64,000 nt of DNA from Panaeolus papilionaceus (taxonomy: Eukaryota > Basidiomycota > Agaricomycetes > Agaricales): positions 248,001 through 312,000 of the forward strand of contig JADNRZ010000033.1 of assembly GCA_015501605.1 (NCBI GenBank), given 5' to 3'. The stretch's first letter is position 1; the number at the start of each line of letters is the position of its first letter. Position numbers and translations under genes: made by a program. The notes under the pieces are model-generated. The model did no database searches, was not told the DNA's origin, and worked only from the letters and a program-made list of their open reading frames with translations. Positions 53,915-64,000 of the stretch are shown here, piece after piece.

Positions 53915-55060
53915 GAGCGGTGGTATTGGGGTGGATTAATGGGTTGGTTAGGGTGAGTATACGATGGGAGAGATTAGTTAGATGAGAGCACTGCAGATGA
54001 TGATGACGAGGATGCGATGAAAAGATAAGCAACGGTTCCAGCGAACTAATAAGCCTCTGAAGACGAGGACGATGCCAGAGACTGGGATGAGGTGACAACG
54101 ATGAGATGAGCAGACGATGAGAATGATGAGTGAAAGAGGAAAGAGAGCTGCGTTTCTCTCGTTCAGTTTCTTATTATGTCCGTGACACTGCCACAACTGC
54201 CACGGCTATTATTGCACGTCATTTCTCACTCGTCAACCCGTAATCTGTCAACAACGGCGACGACGACTCACCTTATTTCAGTACTTTGAGGTACTTGGCA
54301 CACTGCACTGCACAGCACTGCACGCTGTACATTCCTTCTTTCACTTCACTTCACCACAGTCCACCCTCCCAGCCAGCGAATCAATAACGGCAACGATGAC
54401 CTGGCACGGAAAAAGGGTTCAGAAGCATGATGTCAACTCAAAATTGACATTCAATTCAAGTAAAAAGCACAGCCTCGACCTCTCTCCCTCAGCATAGGGG
54501 TTTGGTCGCCGTTCCGTTGAATACTCCGCTTCATTCGCTTCCTGAGTCGTATGCTGTATACATAGAGCCATTCAGCCACAAATGAATACTTTCACGCGTC
54601 AATTAATTCGATTATCGTCGGAATATCATCGAAATATATATCATTGAGTGATAATATTCATTCAACCACCACCCACCGTCACATCACCCATCACCCATCG
54701 CCAATCAGCGCGCTGCGCTCATCGTAAAGTTAAAAGTAACTCGACTTATAACCGTTGAAAATAGACTCTACACTGAACCTTGGGGACCATGTTTCATCGC
54801 ATCTTGCCTTGCCTTGCGTCCATCCATTCTCCGTCATCCCCGGAGTATGTACATATGTAATCAAGATCAAGCCGCACCATAGGCCTGACAGTTTTCTTTT
54901 GTTCCACGCATTCCAAGTAAGGTACTTAACCTTGATGCACTCCTCCATCCGGGCTGGGAGGACCCAATCACCGCACTCATGCTCTGACACGCAGTGTCAA
55001 TGGAGGTACGGGCCCACCCTGGCCCTATGCAATCAATTGTAATACATCATTATCGAACCC
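53655..55060 (-). repeat. Segmental duplication, copy 1 (SKT5-like promoter and exon 1)
   Basis: Direct copy of 62497-64000. Shared blocks include exon 1, GAAAGAGAGCTGCGTTTC, TGACACTGCCACAACTGCCA, CACAGCCTCGACCTCTCTC, TTGAAAATAGACTCTACA and CCGTCATCCCCGGAGTA. Similarity looks to be about 80-90% with small indels. Confidence 0.8.
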
Positions 55061-55724
55061 ACACTTAGGACTTTAGGGAATTTTCCTAATCTAATCGCAT
55101 CCAACAGGTTTAATGAGCACATCACATGTACCACCGCAGAATCCAGTTTAAAACTGCCTACTTCGGCCCTGTAAAGCAAGCTCGAGACCCAAATTGGATG
55201 TAATCATATGTATGTCTGCGGGATGGGGAGATGGAGATCAGGGAGGGAGCGTGGGGTGAGTGAGGTGCAACGAGGAGAAGAAGATCGAGAAGAATGACGA
55301 AATGACGAAAAAAGGGGAAGGTGACAGAGTTAGGCTAAGAACATATTCTATCGACAAAAGGGGATGTGCACTCCTGGTCGCGCGCACGTGATGACTCTGC
55401 TAGATTTTGTCCAACGACATGGACATTGGACACATCAAGAATCACTCGACTCATCAGCACCAGCGGCAGATACGCCAACGACGCTCCTAAAATTCGACCC
55501 AGTGATAAGCGTTCTCGAGTTGTCGATACAAATTTGCAGGTGAATCGCATCTCGATGGTTCCCATTTGTCGAGGCGTTTGAGGTATGTGGGACACACATA
55601 TGCGAGTGGCAGCAACAGTGCGTTGGGAGTGGTGGTACACAATCATGGGGTGTGGTGTGACCTATTCCGTTCTGCGACTCAGCTTCTGGTGTGGAGGTGG
55701 GAGAGGGTTGCGACGCTGATGCCG
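55061..55724. other. No convincing gene
   Basis: A 103-codon frame on the minus strand (55335-55646) has no recognised family. The rest is intergenic. Confidence 0.35.
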
Positions 55725-56080
55725 CTATTGGTTTAGTTGCTTTTTGAAGGTTGTCTGAACAAGCGATATCAATGGAAGGTATGCGACTTTGTGATTGCTT
55801 TCTTTCTTTCTTTGCGCTTGAACGGTCCTGATGTAAGTGAATGATGTCAGTTTGGTCTGGAGGAATGGTAATGATGATAGAAACTAAAGAAACTTACATC
55901 GACAGCACCACCACTGCTTCTAGCGCTAGTAACATGCACCGTGTCTCGGTAGCCGAGTCCCCATGAACGAGCCAGTGATTGGATCGCGTTTGCAAGGGAA
56001 ACATATATACGGACAGCGATGAAGACGAGGAATAGCGTGCTGATCAGCTTTGAAATAATGAGGGAGGGGATCATGTTCAT
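55725..56080 (-). CDS. Small hypothetical membrane-anchored protein
   Basis: Exon 1 56080-55898 starts with ATG (MNMIPSLIISKLISTLFLVF) and includes a hydrophobic segment at about residues 5-24 that could be a membrane anchor or signal sequence. A 41 bp intron (55897-55857, GTAAGT...CAG) leads to exon 2 55856-55725, which ends KKQLNQ and stop. It totals 104 residues with a basic C-terminus. No family recognised; the intron is shorter than usual here, so the model is tentative. Confidence 0.35.
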
Positions 56081-58143
56081 GTTAGTAAGTCGTCAAAACT
56101 TGGACATTAACTCTAATATATAAGAGCGATCATTGGAATGTTCTTTTATATCTATTTCTATATCTATTTCTATTCTATTTCTATATTTTAACAGAGAGTA
56201 GCCGTGAGACTTTGGGCTGCTTACCCAATTTCATGTAAGCAGGATCTGAAGCTGCTCTCGTTTGAAGCGCGGCTCCCGCTCAGAACTTCCCGATTTGTGA
56301 GATTAAGTAATCACGATGATCCGGCCATTGCAGCCTTGAAGCCATGCACCTGCCTGCCTTTTTCCTCCTCTCTCCCCTCTAAACTTGCACTCCTTCAGTG
56401 CTTCCTTGGATTTAATAGGTAAATTTGGAAATAAACTTTCTCTTCTATTATCATTTCGCTTTTTCTGCATTTTTTAGTGTTAATAATTACCATTTTGGAG
56501 CTATTTCTTCGCATTTTCTCCTCTTTTTTACTATTTTTTCTTACCCAATTTTATGTAAGCAGAATTTAAGTAAGCAGACTCCGAAGCCGGCTTGAACAAT
56601 GCTCGGTTCAAACTCGGTTCCTCATTGTGTCCCTGAACGCTTCCCATCATAATGACATATGAGAGATGGAGGTAAGGAAATCCTGATGTAGACATTTACT
56701 ATCCATACCGCAAGATAGAAACACAGGAATAGTGAGAAGAACATGGGAGTTACTTTATTTTTGATCAAATGGGCAAGCAACAACTTCAAAGTGAGCAAAG
56801 TGATCACACAAATTTATTAAACTCAGATGTTAAGAAAGCTTGAGATACACTGGGGGATGTATATCTATGTAATAGAAATATAATTTGCATTTGAACAAAA
56901 CTGATAAGCCACTCTCGATTATCTGATATGTATTGACAACTTGATATGAATAAATTTGGAGGACACTAAACAGGATCTTAGCAAAAGACTTCAATAGGAT
57001 GATACCTACCATACCCTTTTGATTAATTTGGCAGAGGGTGGGACACAGGACAATGATGCCAAACCAAGTTCCCCTGTCAACCTGGGCGGGGACCTGGGAC
57101 ATATGCAAATTTTCAGTGGAGGCTCATATACAGAGGATGTTTTCAACATTGAAAAGGTCACTGTTGAGTGTTAATTGGTGGAAATGCGCAGGAGTGTGCA
57201 AACTGTCAAATAAAACAGGTTCATGATTATATCTACCATCACTACAATATTATTATTATTATTTCCTTCAATTTGCATTATTTTATAGTAGGTGTCCCAA
57301 TTTGTCATCTGAAGGGGGCAGGACAGGAGACCTTCCAACTAATTGAAATGGTACAGTAATGGTTTGGTATTCAGATTATGAGAACACCATGCAAGTGCAC
57401 AGTGCGAGCTACTGCATTACATCCAGAAAAAGTTTACTCCACAGGAAAGGATATTGTGCCAGATATGAAAATTATAATTTTACATATGTTTGATAAATAC
57501 ATAGATACAGAAGTATCTACTTTGTTGTGCACAGGGCAAGCATGGGTTTAATACTTGCTGTGTAACTGGGTGTGTTGACTGGCAAGTGTGCAGGGCAAGC
57601 TTCTGCATTTCTTATGCATTCCTTTCAAAAATACTGTCTCTACAGGAAAAAAGTCCCCTGTAAGAGATGAAAATAAGTATTAAAAATTTAAATAAATAAA
57701 TATTAAAGAGCTGTCTTACTTCCTTACATATGACAAGTAGTAAGCAGCCCGAGTTGAAGCCATGGCAAGTGCCAGCTTGTAGTATTTAACCTGAGTTGTA
57801 AAGATTACATGTGGACCCCCACCACCCCTGATGGATGACTGGGGGGTGCGGCAGAATTTTCCAGGGTTGTAAAGATTACATCCGTACTCCCAAGTCCCAA
57901 CGCCCCTGAACGGCCTCATGTTTCCACACTCTGGGGGGAACACGCAACTGATTCTGAGGGAGGTTCTCACTGAAAAGATATGGTGCAGCCATATCTGTCT
58001 TCTTGGTCATGTGAGCACTTGGGCATATGTGGCATCTACTCACCACCTCTCCTCCTTATTATTACTTTCAGATATTCTACACACCTTGCCACAGAACGTT
58101 ATACTGTGTGCCTCGGTGTGGTTCTTTATGGGATGCAGCAATG
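56081..58143. other. Intergenic, with a coding-like fragment
   Basis: 56998-57174 (plus) reads DDTYHTLLINLAEGGTQDND ... VFNIEKVTVEC and a stop. It follows a TAG and looks like a gene relic of unknown family. CTATTTCTATAT-type microsatellite lies near 56140-56180. GCAGGGCAAGC and related short motifs recur at 57.4-57.6 kb. CTTCTTGGTCATGTG near 58000 belongs to the dispersed repeat seen at 12.1 and 61.1 kb. Confidence 0.35.
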
Positions 58144-58419
58144 AAAATAAGAATAAATAAATGAAAGAATAGAGCACCGAAACGATGCTTGGGTATACAG
58201 AGAGGTGATAGTAAAAGTAGAGAGACAAGATGTGCGATGATTGTGGATGCAGCAACGCCTGCGAAGTGATGGGGCCACTGACTAATCACAAAACATCAAA
58301 AAAAGTGGTTTTCGTCGATTTCACAACTTAAATGTATATTTCTGCCTTGAATGCTCTTATTTTTATTAAAATGGGCATTAAATAAAATAAAGGACTATTA
58401 ATTATATCTATATAAATAA

Positions 58420-58785
58420 TTAAACACAATCATCATAGTGATCTGACTCATATGCCTCCTCCATTGAAGCAGGGCTGACAATGTTTTGCATGTTTTGAGA
58501 GTTTGTCTTTGTAAAGTCAATGAGATCATCTCGAGTGAGGTCCCGAAGGTGAAAGCAAGCTATAGCAAGCTTGAGATGGTACATCTTGAGGGGCTTTTGA
58601 TGTATGTGGGACTTCAAAGGGACACAAGGGTTCCTGGGAATGGGTCTACTCATCCACTTTGAATCAGTCTTCTCAGCTTCCCGATGATAATCAAGTTGAC
58701 TATTGCAGGTCTCAACTTTTAAGCCAGTTGTGATGTCATCTTCCTCCAAGATAAGGTGTGCAGCCATTTGAGCAATCTTTGACAC
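58420..58785 (-). CDS. Unknown 121-residue ORF in left palindrome arm
   Basis: MSKIAQMAAHLILEEDDITT ... LKMYHLKLAIACFHLRDLTR ... MEEAYESDHYDDCV. It is rich in charged residues with a helical look and an acidic end. No known family. The identical copy at 59610-59975 gives no evolutionary test because the arms are identical at the DNA level. Confidence 0.3.
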   Translation of the reverse strand: MSKIAQMAAHLILEEDDITTGLKVETCNSQLDYHREAEKTDSKWMSRPIPRNPCVPLKSHIHQKPLKMYHLKLAIACFHLRDLTRDDLIDFTKTNSQNMQNIVSPASMEEAYESDHYDDCV

Positions 58786-59609
58786 TCAATTGCTTTTTTG
58801 GTGTATATTTCTTTAGAGCTCCCATGTAGTGTGTCAAGTAGAATATGAATGTATTTCGGCGTAGAATCAGTGTGCAATTGATGAAAAATTGTGCAATTTC
58901 GACCAAGATGCGGTGTTGCGTCACATTAAATTAGTCATTACATAATCAAATATCTATCTCAAACACTGTCCTCACTGTGAGACGTTTTCCACTTTGTTGG
59001 ATCCACCCTTTGTTGTGATTCTTGAACATTTCAATTTTTATTAGATGCATGTTTAAAATGTTAGCCTTTTTCTGTAATCATTTCCAGTTAACCTCTCAAT
59101 ACACACCAGAACAATGGCAAGACATTTAGCATTTCATGGACAAAAGCTACCATATTATTTATTTAGACTTAATATACTGTATTTAAGCCCTTAGCTAACA
59201 AGATAAGTGCCTGAAATGTATATTAAGTCTAAATAAATAATATGATAGCTTTTGTCCATGAAATGCTAAATGTCTTGCCATTGTTCTGGTGTGTATTGAG
59301 AGGTTAACTGGAAATGATTACAGAAAAAGGCTAACATTTTAAACATGCATCTAATAAAAATTGAAATGTTCAAGAATCACAACAAAGGGTGGATCCAACA
59401 AAGTGGAAAACGTCTCACAGTGAGGACAGTGTTTGAGATAGATATTTGATTATGTAATGACTAATTTAATGTGACGCAACACCGCATCTTGGTCGAAATT
59501 GCACAATTTTTCATCAATTGCACACTGATTCTACGCCGAAATACATTCATATTCTACTTGACACACTACATGGGAGCTCTAAAGAAATATACACCAAAAA
59601 AGCAATTGA

Positions 59610-59975
59610 GTGTCAAAGATTGCTCAAATGGCTGCACACCTTATCTTGGAGGAAGATGACATCACAACTGGCTTAAAAGTTGAGACCTGCAATAGTCAAC
59701 TTGATTATCATCGGGAAGCTGAGAAGACTGATTCAAAGTGGATGAGTAGACCCATTCCCAGGAACCCTTGTGTCCCTTTGAAGTCCCACATACATCAAAA
59801 GCCCCTCAAGATGTACCATCTCAAGCTTGCTATAGCTTGCTTTCACCTTCGGGACCTCACTCGAGATGATCTCATTGACTTTACAAAGACAAACTCTCAA
59901 AACATGCAAAACATTGTCAGCCCTGCTTCAATGGAGGAGGCATATGAGTCAGATCACTATGATGATTGTGTTTAA
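59610..59975 (+). CDS. Unknown 121-residue ORF in right palindrome arm
   Basis: Mirror copy of 58420-58785 with the same predicted protein. It may be a remnant of a larger transposon gene. An overlapping 62-codon frame just upstream (59471-59659) is also mirrored and is probably its shadow. Confidence 0.3.
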   Translation: MSKIAQMAAHLILEEDDITTGLKVETCNSQLDYHREAEKTDSKWMSRPIPRNPCVPLKSHIHQKPLKMYHLKLAIACFHLRDLTRDDLIDFTKTNSQNMQNIVSPASMEEAYESDHYDDCV

Positions 59976-60251
59976 TTATTTATATAGATATAATTAATAG
60001 TCCTTTATTTTATTTAATGCCCATTTTAATAAAAATAAGAGCATTCAAGGCAGAAATATACATTTAAGTTGTGAAATCGACGAAAACCACTTTTTTTGAT
60101 GTTTTGTGATTAGTCAGTGGCCCCATCACTTCGCAGGCGTTGCTGCATCCACAATCATCGCACATCTTGTCTCTCTACTTTTACTATCACCTCTCTGTAT
60201 ACCCAAGCATCGTTTCGGTGCTCTATTCTTTCATTTATTTATTCTTATTTT

Positions 60252-61078
60252 TATCCCACCCACCATCTCCCTTGTCTATAAGTGCTAGAAGCTATTCATC
60301 TGTGTACTTCTAATTTATCAACTCCAACGGATCAAAGATTTATTCAGATAAGGTAATGGCAGCTTTGCCACTTTATCGTTATCCCTTCAATACTCCCTCC
60401 TCGTTGTCATTGTCGTTGTCGGTTGTGTCTCCAATGGCACTTGTCAATATCACGACTGCATAGTGAAACGACAAGTAATTTTTATCCCATCTTCCGCCGT
60501 GCGTATTACATTATCTAAACAGATCTGTCTGTCCTTCAGGTGTTTTCTATTGCTTGATAATGTTATCCAATTTCCGCGCGGTAATTTTCCTGTACTAACA
60601 CATTACACAATATTTAAAAGGTTGTCCTTGATCTGACAAGGCTGTATTTAATTTATTTATTTACAATTCTCACCCTTTATTGTATTTATTTTATTTTCTA
60701 CCATAGCCAAGTTTGACGGACAGCAGGTTAGAGAGCCGACTGGACTTGGTCTTGGGGGTGCATCCGTCCTCGTCCATCGGCTCTCGCCCCAGCGAAGGGG
60801 TTGACTCTTTAGTCCTCTCCTACATTCATACCCACCTCCCTCAATTAGCAAGCGGAGTGAAGAACAAAAGGTAGCTTCGGGTTGTTGTACTGCTCGTCCG
60901 AGTTGTCTAAAACAGTGAAAGCGCCCGGTGTAATATATCCAACAAGAGTGACTAGCCTCCATTTCTATTCAAAGCAGGTCAAGGTATGCTCAATGTGAGA
61001 TACTATTCAGTGTCTTTACTCGCCATGCGTTGCATTGTGGTTTTACATCAGATATTGCTGGTTGATCACGGAATGAGA
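60252..61078. other. Intergenic with a further dispersed-repeat relative
   Basis: 60731-60790 (GAGAGCCGACTGG ... CATCGGCTCTCG) resembles the core of the repeat at 61310-61350. No gene seen. Confidence 0.35.
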
Positions 61079-61365
61079 AGATCTGTCTTCTTGGTCACGT
61101 GTGCGAGACCACCACATTCCACGTCCACGTCCTCTCTCCCTTCTCTTTACTTACTCACTTATTCTATTCTGTAAAACCACGGCGCTCATCTAGCCTGCGT
61201 CCGTGGTTCATATTTACCTTTATTCTTTTTACCCATCCTCCACATTCCCCCTTTTTTCCATCATTTGTTTTCTTCCTTGCTGACTATGTGTACGTAGGTA
61301 GCGAGAGCCGTCGATGGGGGCGCATCCGTCCACATCCTCGGCTCTCACACTGGGTTGGGAAACCG
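61079..61365 (+). repeat. Dispersed repeat, uninterrupted copy
   Basis: CTTCTTGGTCACGTG, CT-rich run, GCGAGAGCCG, GGGGGCGCATCCGTCCACA, CTCGGCTCTCACACTGGG. It corresponds to 12078-12408 joined to 28096 onward and so serves as an empty-site relative for the KDZ insertion. Confidence 0.6.
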
Positions 61366-62507
61366 GTTCCACGACCGCTTTCCGCTCCCATTCCCCAACC
61401 ACTCCGACCTACATACTCCTAGTCTTGCAACGGAAAGATGCAAGACGTGAGATCATCCCTTTTCTCTGATAAGTGCGGACATACTTTCCGCTAAGTGAAG
61501 ATCGTTCGTTTTAGGATGTTCTACAACGATGAAGGGAGAGAGAATGGGAGGAATATATGGGAGGTCAGTTTACTGGCCCATCCCTGTACTTCACTGCACT
61601 GTCGTTTGCGGATTCTCACCTGCAGGATTTCAAACAGACCTGTCAAATTTCTTTGCGTGAAATAACCATTCAATCTCAGTTTCCTGCTCAACCCCTGGTC
61701 ATAGTCAGCGATGGAGGATGAGGTAATTGTGTGATTATGTGGGGTACTCGAGAATGTGGTGTGTAACACTGAAACTGCGTTTGAACCCCTTACACGGGCG
61801 ACAATCCAATGTCCGATCGCACGTTGTCCTAATGTTGGTTCTTGTGCGTTCGTTGCAAGTTCATTAACCGTCCGTCGTAGAAATTCAAACTCAGATTGCT
61901 TGAGAGCTGGTTTGTTTCAAGGGATGGCTTAGTTTGCAAGTAATCCGATCCGTAGATCCCTTATCTTATCCTATCTTATCCTATTTATATTGCACAAGAG
62001 ACTTCGTTAGCCCTATGTAATTATTTGACCTGCGTGTTGACAACGGCTCATACAAGGCGTAGGAAGACGTTTTGAAGAATATATTATCTTATTCTCTGCA
62101 TTCAATTCAATTCATGACCCTTGTTCCCCGTCACTGGATGTTCAATGCGGCAATGAGTGAACAGAACCACGGTCGAAAGTCATATATGGGCACTTCGAAT
62201 GACAGAGAGGGAAGGGAGGACGAGTGAGGTGAAACGCAGGCGAAGAGTACAAACCAAACATAGTGCTCGAGATACCGAGCAACGACCCTCGTACAATCCA
62301 AAGCCTTATATACTTACACAAATTATGTAAAAGACAAAGGCAACACGGCTCTCTACAGCTGCCAACATACACATGTACCTCCAATGGCTTCCATTGGAAC
62401 ATGAGAAACATAAATAAGAAGTGTGCATACTTACTTGTATGGAACGACGGGCAAAGAGAATAAATGAGTAATGGAACTGCTAGGGCTGGCAGAGAAAAGC
62501 CACTCAC
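61366..62507. other. No gene recognised
   Basis: Unassigned DNA; CTTATCCTAT microsatellite near 61965-61990. Frames on the minus strand at 62.1-62.5 kb are the read-through of the exon copy below. Confidence 0.35.
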
Positions 62508-64000
62508 ATTAGCAGGAATACTAGGATTCGACCTATGCGGTCTTGGGGCAATCATCGGGTTCTCAAAATGCGGCGGCGACTCTGCATACTCATACGGCGA
62601 AGGCGTGTTGTATCTCTGTGTCTGTGTCCTCAGATCTGCGGGCACAGGCGGGAGAGGAGGTGGTGGGCCAGGGTTTAGGTTTGGGTATTGTTGGTGCTGT
62701 TGGTGGGGCTTGGGACGGGAGGAACCGGGGGAGTAGGGACGGGGAGGGACAGCGGGAGCGGAAGCCTTGAGTGTTGGTATTGGGGTGGATTGTTGGGCTG
62801 GTTAGGGTGAGTATAAGGTGAGAGAGACTAGTTAGATGAGTGAGATGAACAATGCAGATGACGACGACGACGACAGATGCGATGAGAAGATGAGAAGGTG
62901 AGTTGAGTTGAGATGAGCAGCGATGCGTGAAATAGTAAGCCTCTGAAGACGAGGATCAAGCCAGAGAGTAGGACAAGATGAGCACGATGAAATGAGCAGA
63001 CAAAGACAACAGTGAGTGAAAGAGGAAAGAGAGCTGCGTTTCGAAAGTTCAGTTTCTTATTATGACCGTGACACTGCCACAACTGCCACGGCTAATAAAG
63101 CACTTCATTTCTCACTCCCTCGTCAACCCGTCACCTGTCAACAACGGACGGCGACGACTCACCTATTTCTGTACTTTGAGTTTACTTGGCACACTGCACT
63201 CCACTGCACGCTTCACATGCCTTCCTTCACTTCACTTCACCACGGTCATTCAAGTCACGAAGGCCAATAAGCCAGCGAATCATAAACGGCAACGATGACC
63301 TGGCACGAAAAAAGGGTTCAGAAGCATGATGCCAACCGAGAATCGACACTCAATTCACGTAAAAAGCACAGCCTCGACCTCTCTCTCAGCTTACGGGCTT
63401 GGTCGCCGTTCCGTTGAATACTCCGCTTCATTCGTTTTCTGAGTCGTATACTGTATACTATTGAGAGCTATTCAACCACCAATAAATAACTTGCGTTGCA
63501 CTACACGCGTCAATTCGTGCAATTCTCATTAGAATATTATTGAACTAATCATCGTTGAGTGATAATATTCATTCAACCGCCTCTCACCCTGACATCACCC
63601 ATCACCCATCATCGAGCAGCGCGCTGCGCTCACCGTACAGTTAAAAATAACTCGTCCTATAACCGTTGAAAATAGACTCTACAGTGGAGGTTCGAGTCGT
63701 GTCAAGTTGAACATTGCGGACCGCGTTTCATCACACCTTGCCGTGCCTTGCCTCCATCCGTTCTCCGTCATCCCCGGAGTACCAATGTAAATGTAAATCA
63801 ACATGACAACTGCGCATCGAATGAAGTAAGTAAGTACGTAATCAACGTCAAGCCCCACGATCAGCCTGATAGGTTTCTTTCGTTCCACTCACAATCACCG
63901 CACCATCAAAACTCTGACACATAGTGTCAATGGACATTGGAGGTACAAGCCCATCCTGGCCGTATTCAATCCATCAGTTTCATTATCGAACCTGCACTTA
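62497..64000 (-). repeat. Segmental duplication, copy 2
   Basis: Direct copy of 53655-55060 covering exon 1 and about 1.2 kb upstream. It continues to the window end. Confidence 0.8.
62508..62768 (-). pseudogene. Duplicate of SKT5-like exon 1, start codon lost
   Basis: The 87-codon frame matches exon 1 of the gene at 52073-53914 (ADLRTQTQRYNTPSPYEYAE, ENPMIAPRPHRSNPSIPAN) and ends at the same GT donor. The start ATG of the intact copy is AAG here (62768-62766). Four extra codons (PNPN-type) sit in the Pro-rich part. The rest of the gene is absent. Confidence 0.75.

Larger units (their letters stand above)
58144..60251. mobile_element. Large palindrome (foldback-type) with an ORF in each arm
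   Basis: Left arm 58144-59176 and right arm 59219-60251 are inverted copies that look identical or nearly so, with a 42 bp loop. Outside 58144 and 60251 similarity stops. Each arm carries the same 121-codon ORF pointing away from the centre. The structure could be a foldback transposon or an inverted duplication. No target duplication was identified. Confidence 0.7.

Overview
The window is nuclear DNA of a filamentous basidiomycete, most likely a mushroom-forming Agaricomycete. The evidence is spliceosomal introns of about 45-60 bp, a KDZ transposon that carries a TET/JBP dioxygenase gene, NACHT-type NLR remnants, a chromodomain Gypsy element and an SKT5/CHS4-like Sel1 gene. It is a transposon-rich accessory region with very few host genes. 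No rRNA, functional tRNA or CRISPR array was seen.

Layout. 1.56-4.68 kb: an intron-containing integrase-like gene enclosed by ~200 bp near-identical inverted repeats, a candidate cut-and-paste element of an unusual kind. 8.05-11.33 kb: a NACHT NLR gene split by a complete 2.4 kb pogo/Tigger transposon with TA target duplication. 12.41-28.10 kb: a 15.7 kb KDZ element with ~650 bp terminal inverted repeats. It holds the KDZ transposase (minus), a TET/JBP gene (plus), a small basic-protein gene (plus), a 292-residue unknown gene (minus) and a large family gene (plus). 31.54-34.07 kb: a foldback element with ~1.13 kb arms. 35.57-45.86 kb: a complete Gypsy chromovirus on the minus strand with 363 bp LTRs that look identical and an ACCCG target duplication. 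49.82-50.50 kb: a MITE-like element rich in GGACTCC palindromes, next to a second NLR fragment. 52.07-53.91 kb: a 3'-truncated SKT5/CHS4-like gene. Its promoter and first exon are duplicated at 62.5-64.0 kb, where the start codon is lost. 58.14-60.25 kb: a large palindrome with ~1.03 kb arms, each carrying the same 121-codon ORF.

The most interesting biology is the KDZ/TET element and its decay. Nine of the eleven in-frame stops I could place confidently in interrupted genes (KDZ transposase, its accessory gene, Tigger transposase, NLR) are TGA. Each fits a former CGA arginine codon, the only codon that becomes a stop by C-to-T change at CpG. This looks like deamination of methylated CpG, acting on a transposon that itself encodes a 5-methylcytosine-dioxygenase-family protein. 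The Gypsy element shows no such stops and seems a recent arrival. All calls come from reading the sequence; no similarity search was run.
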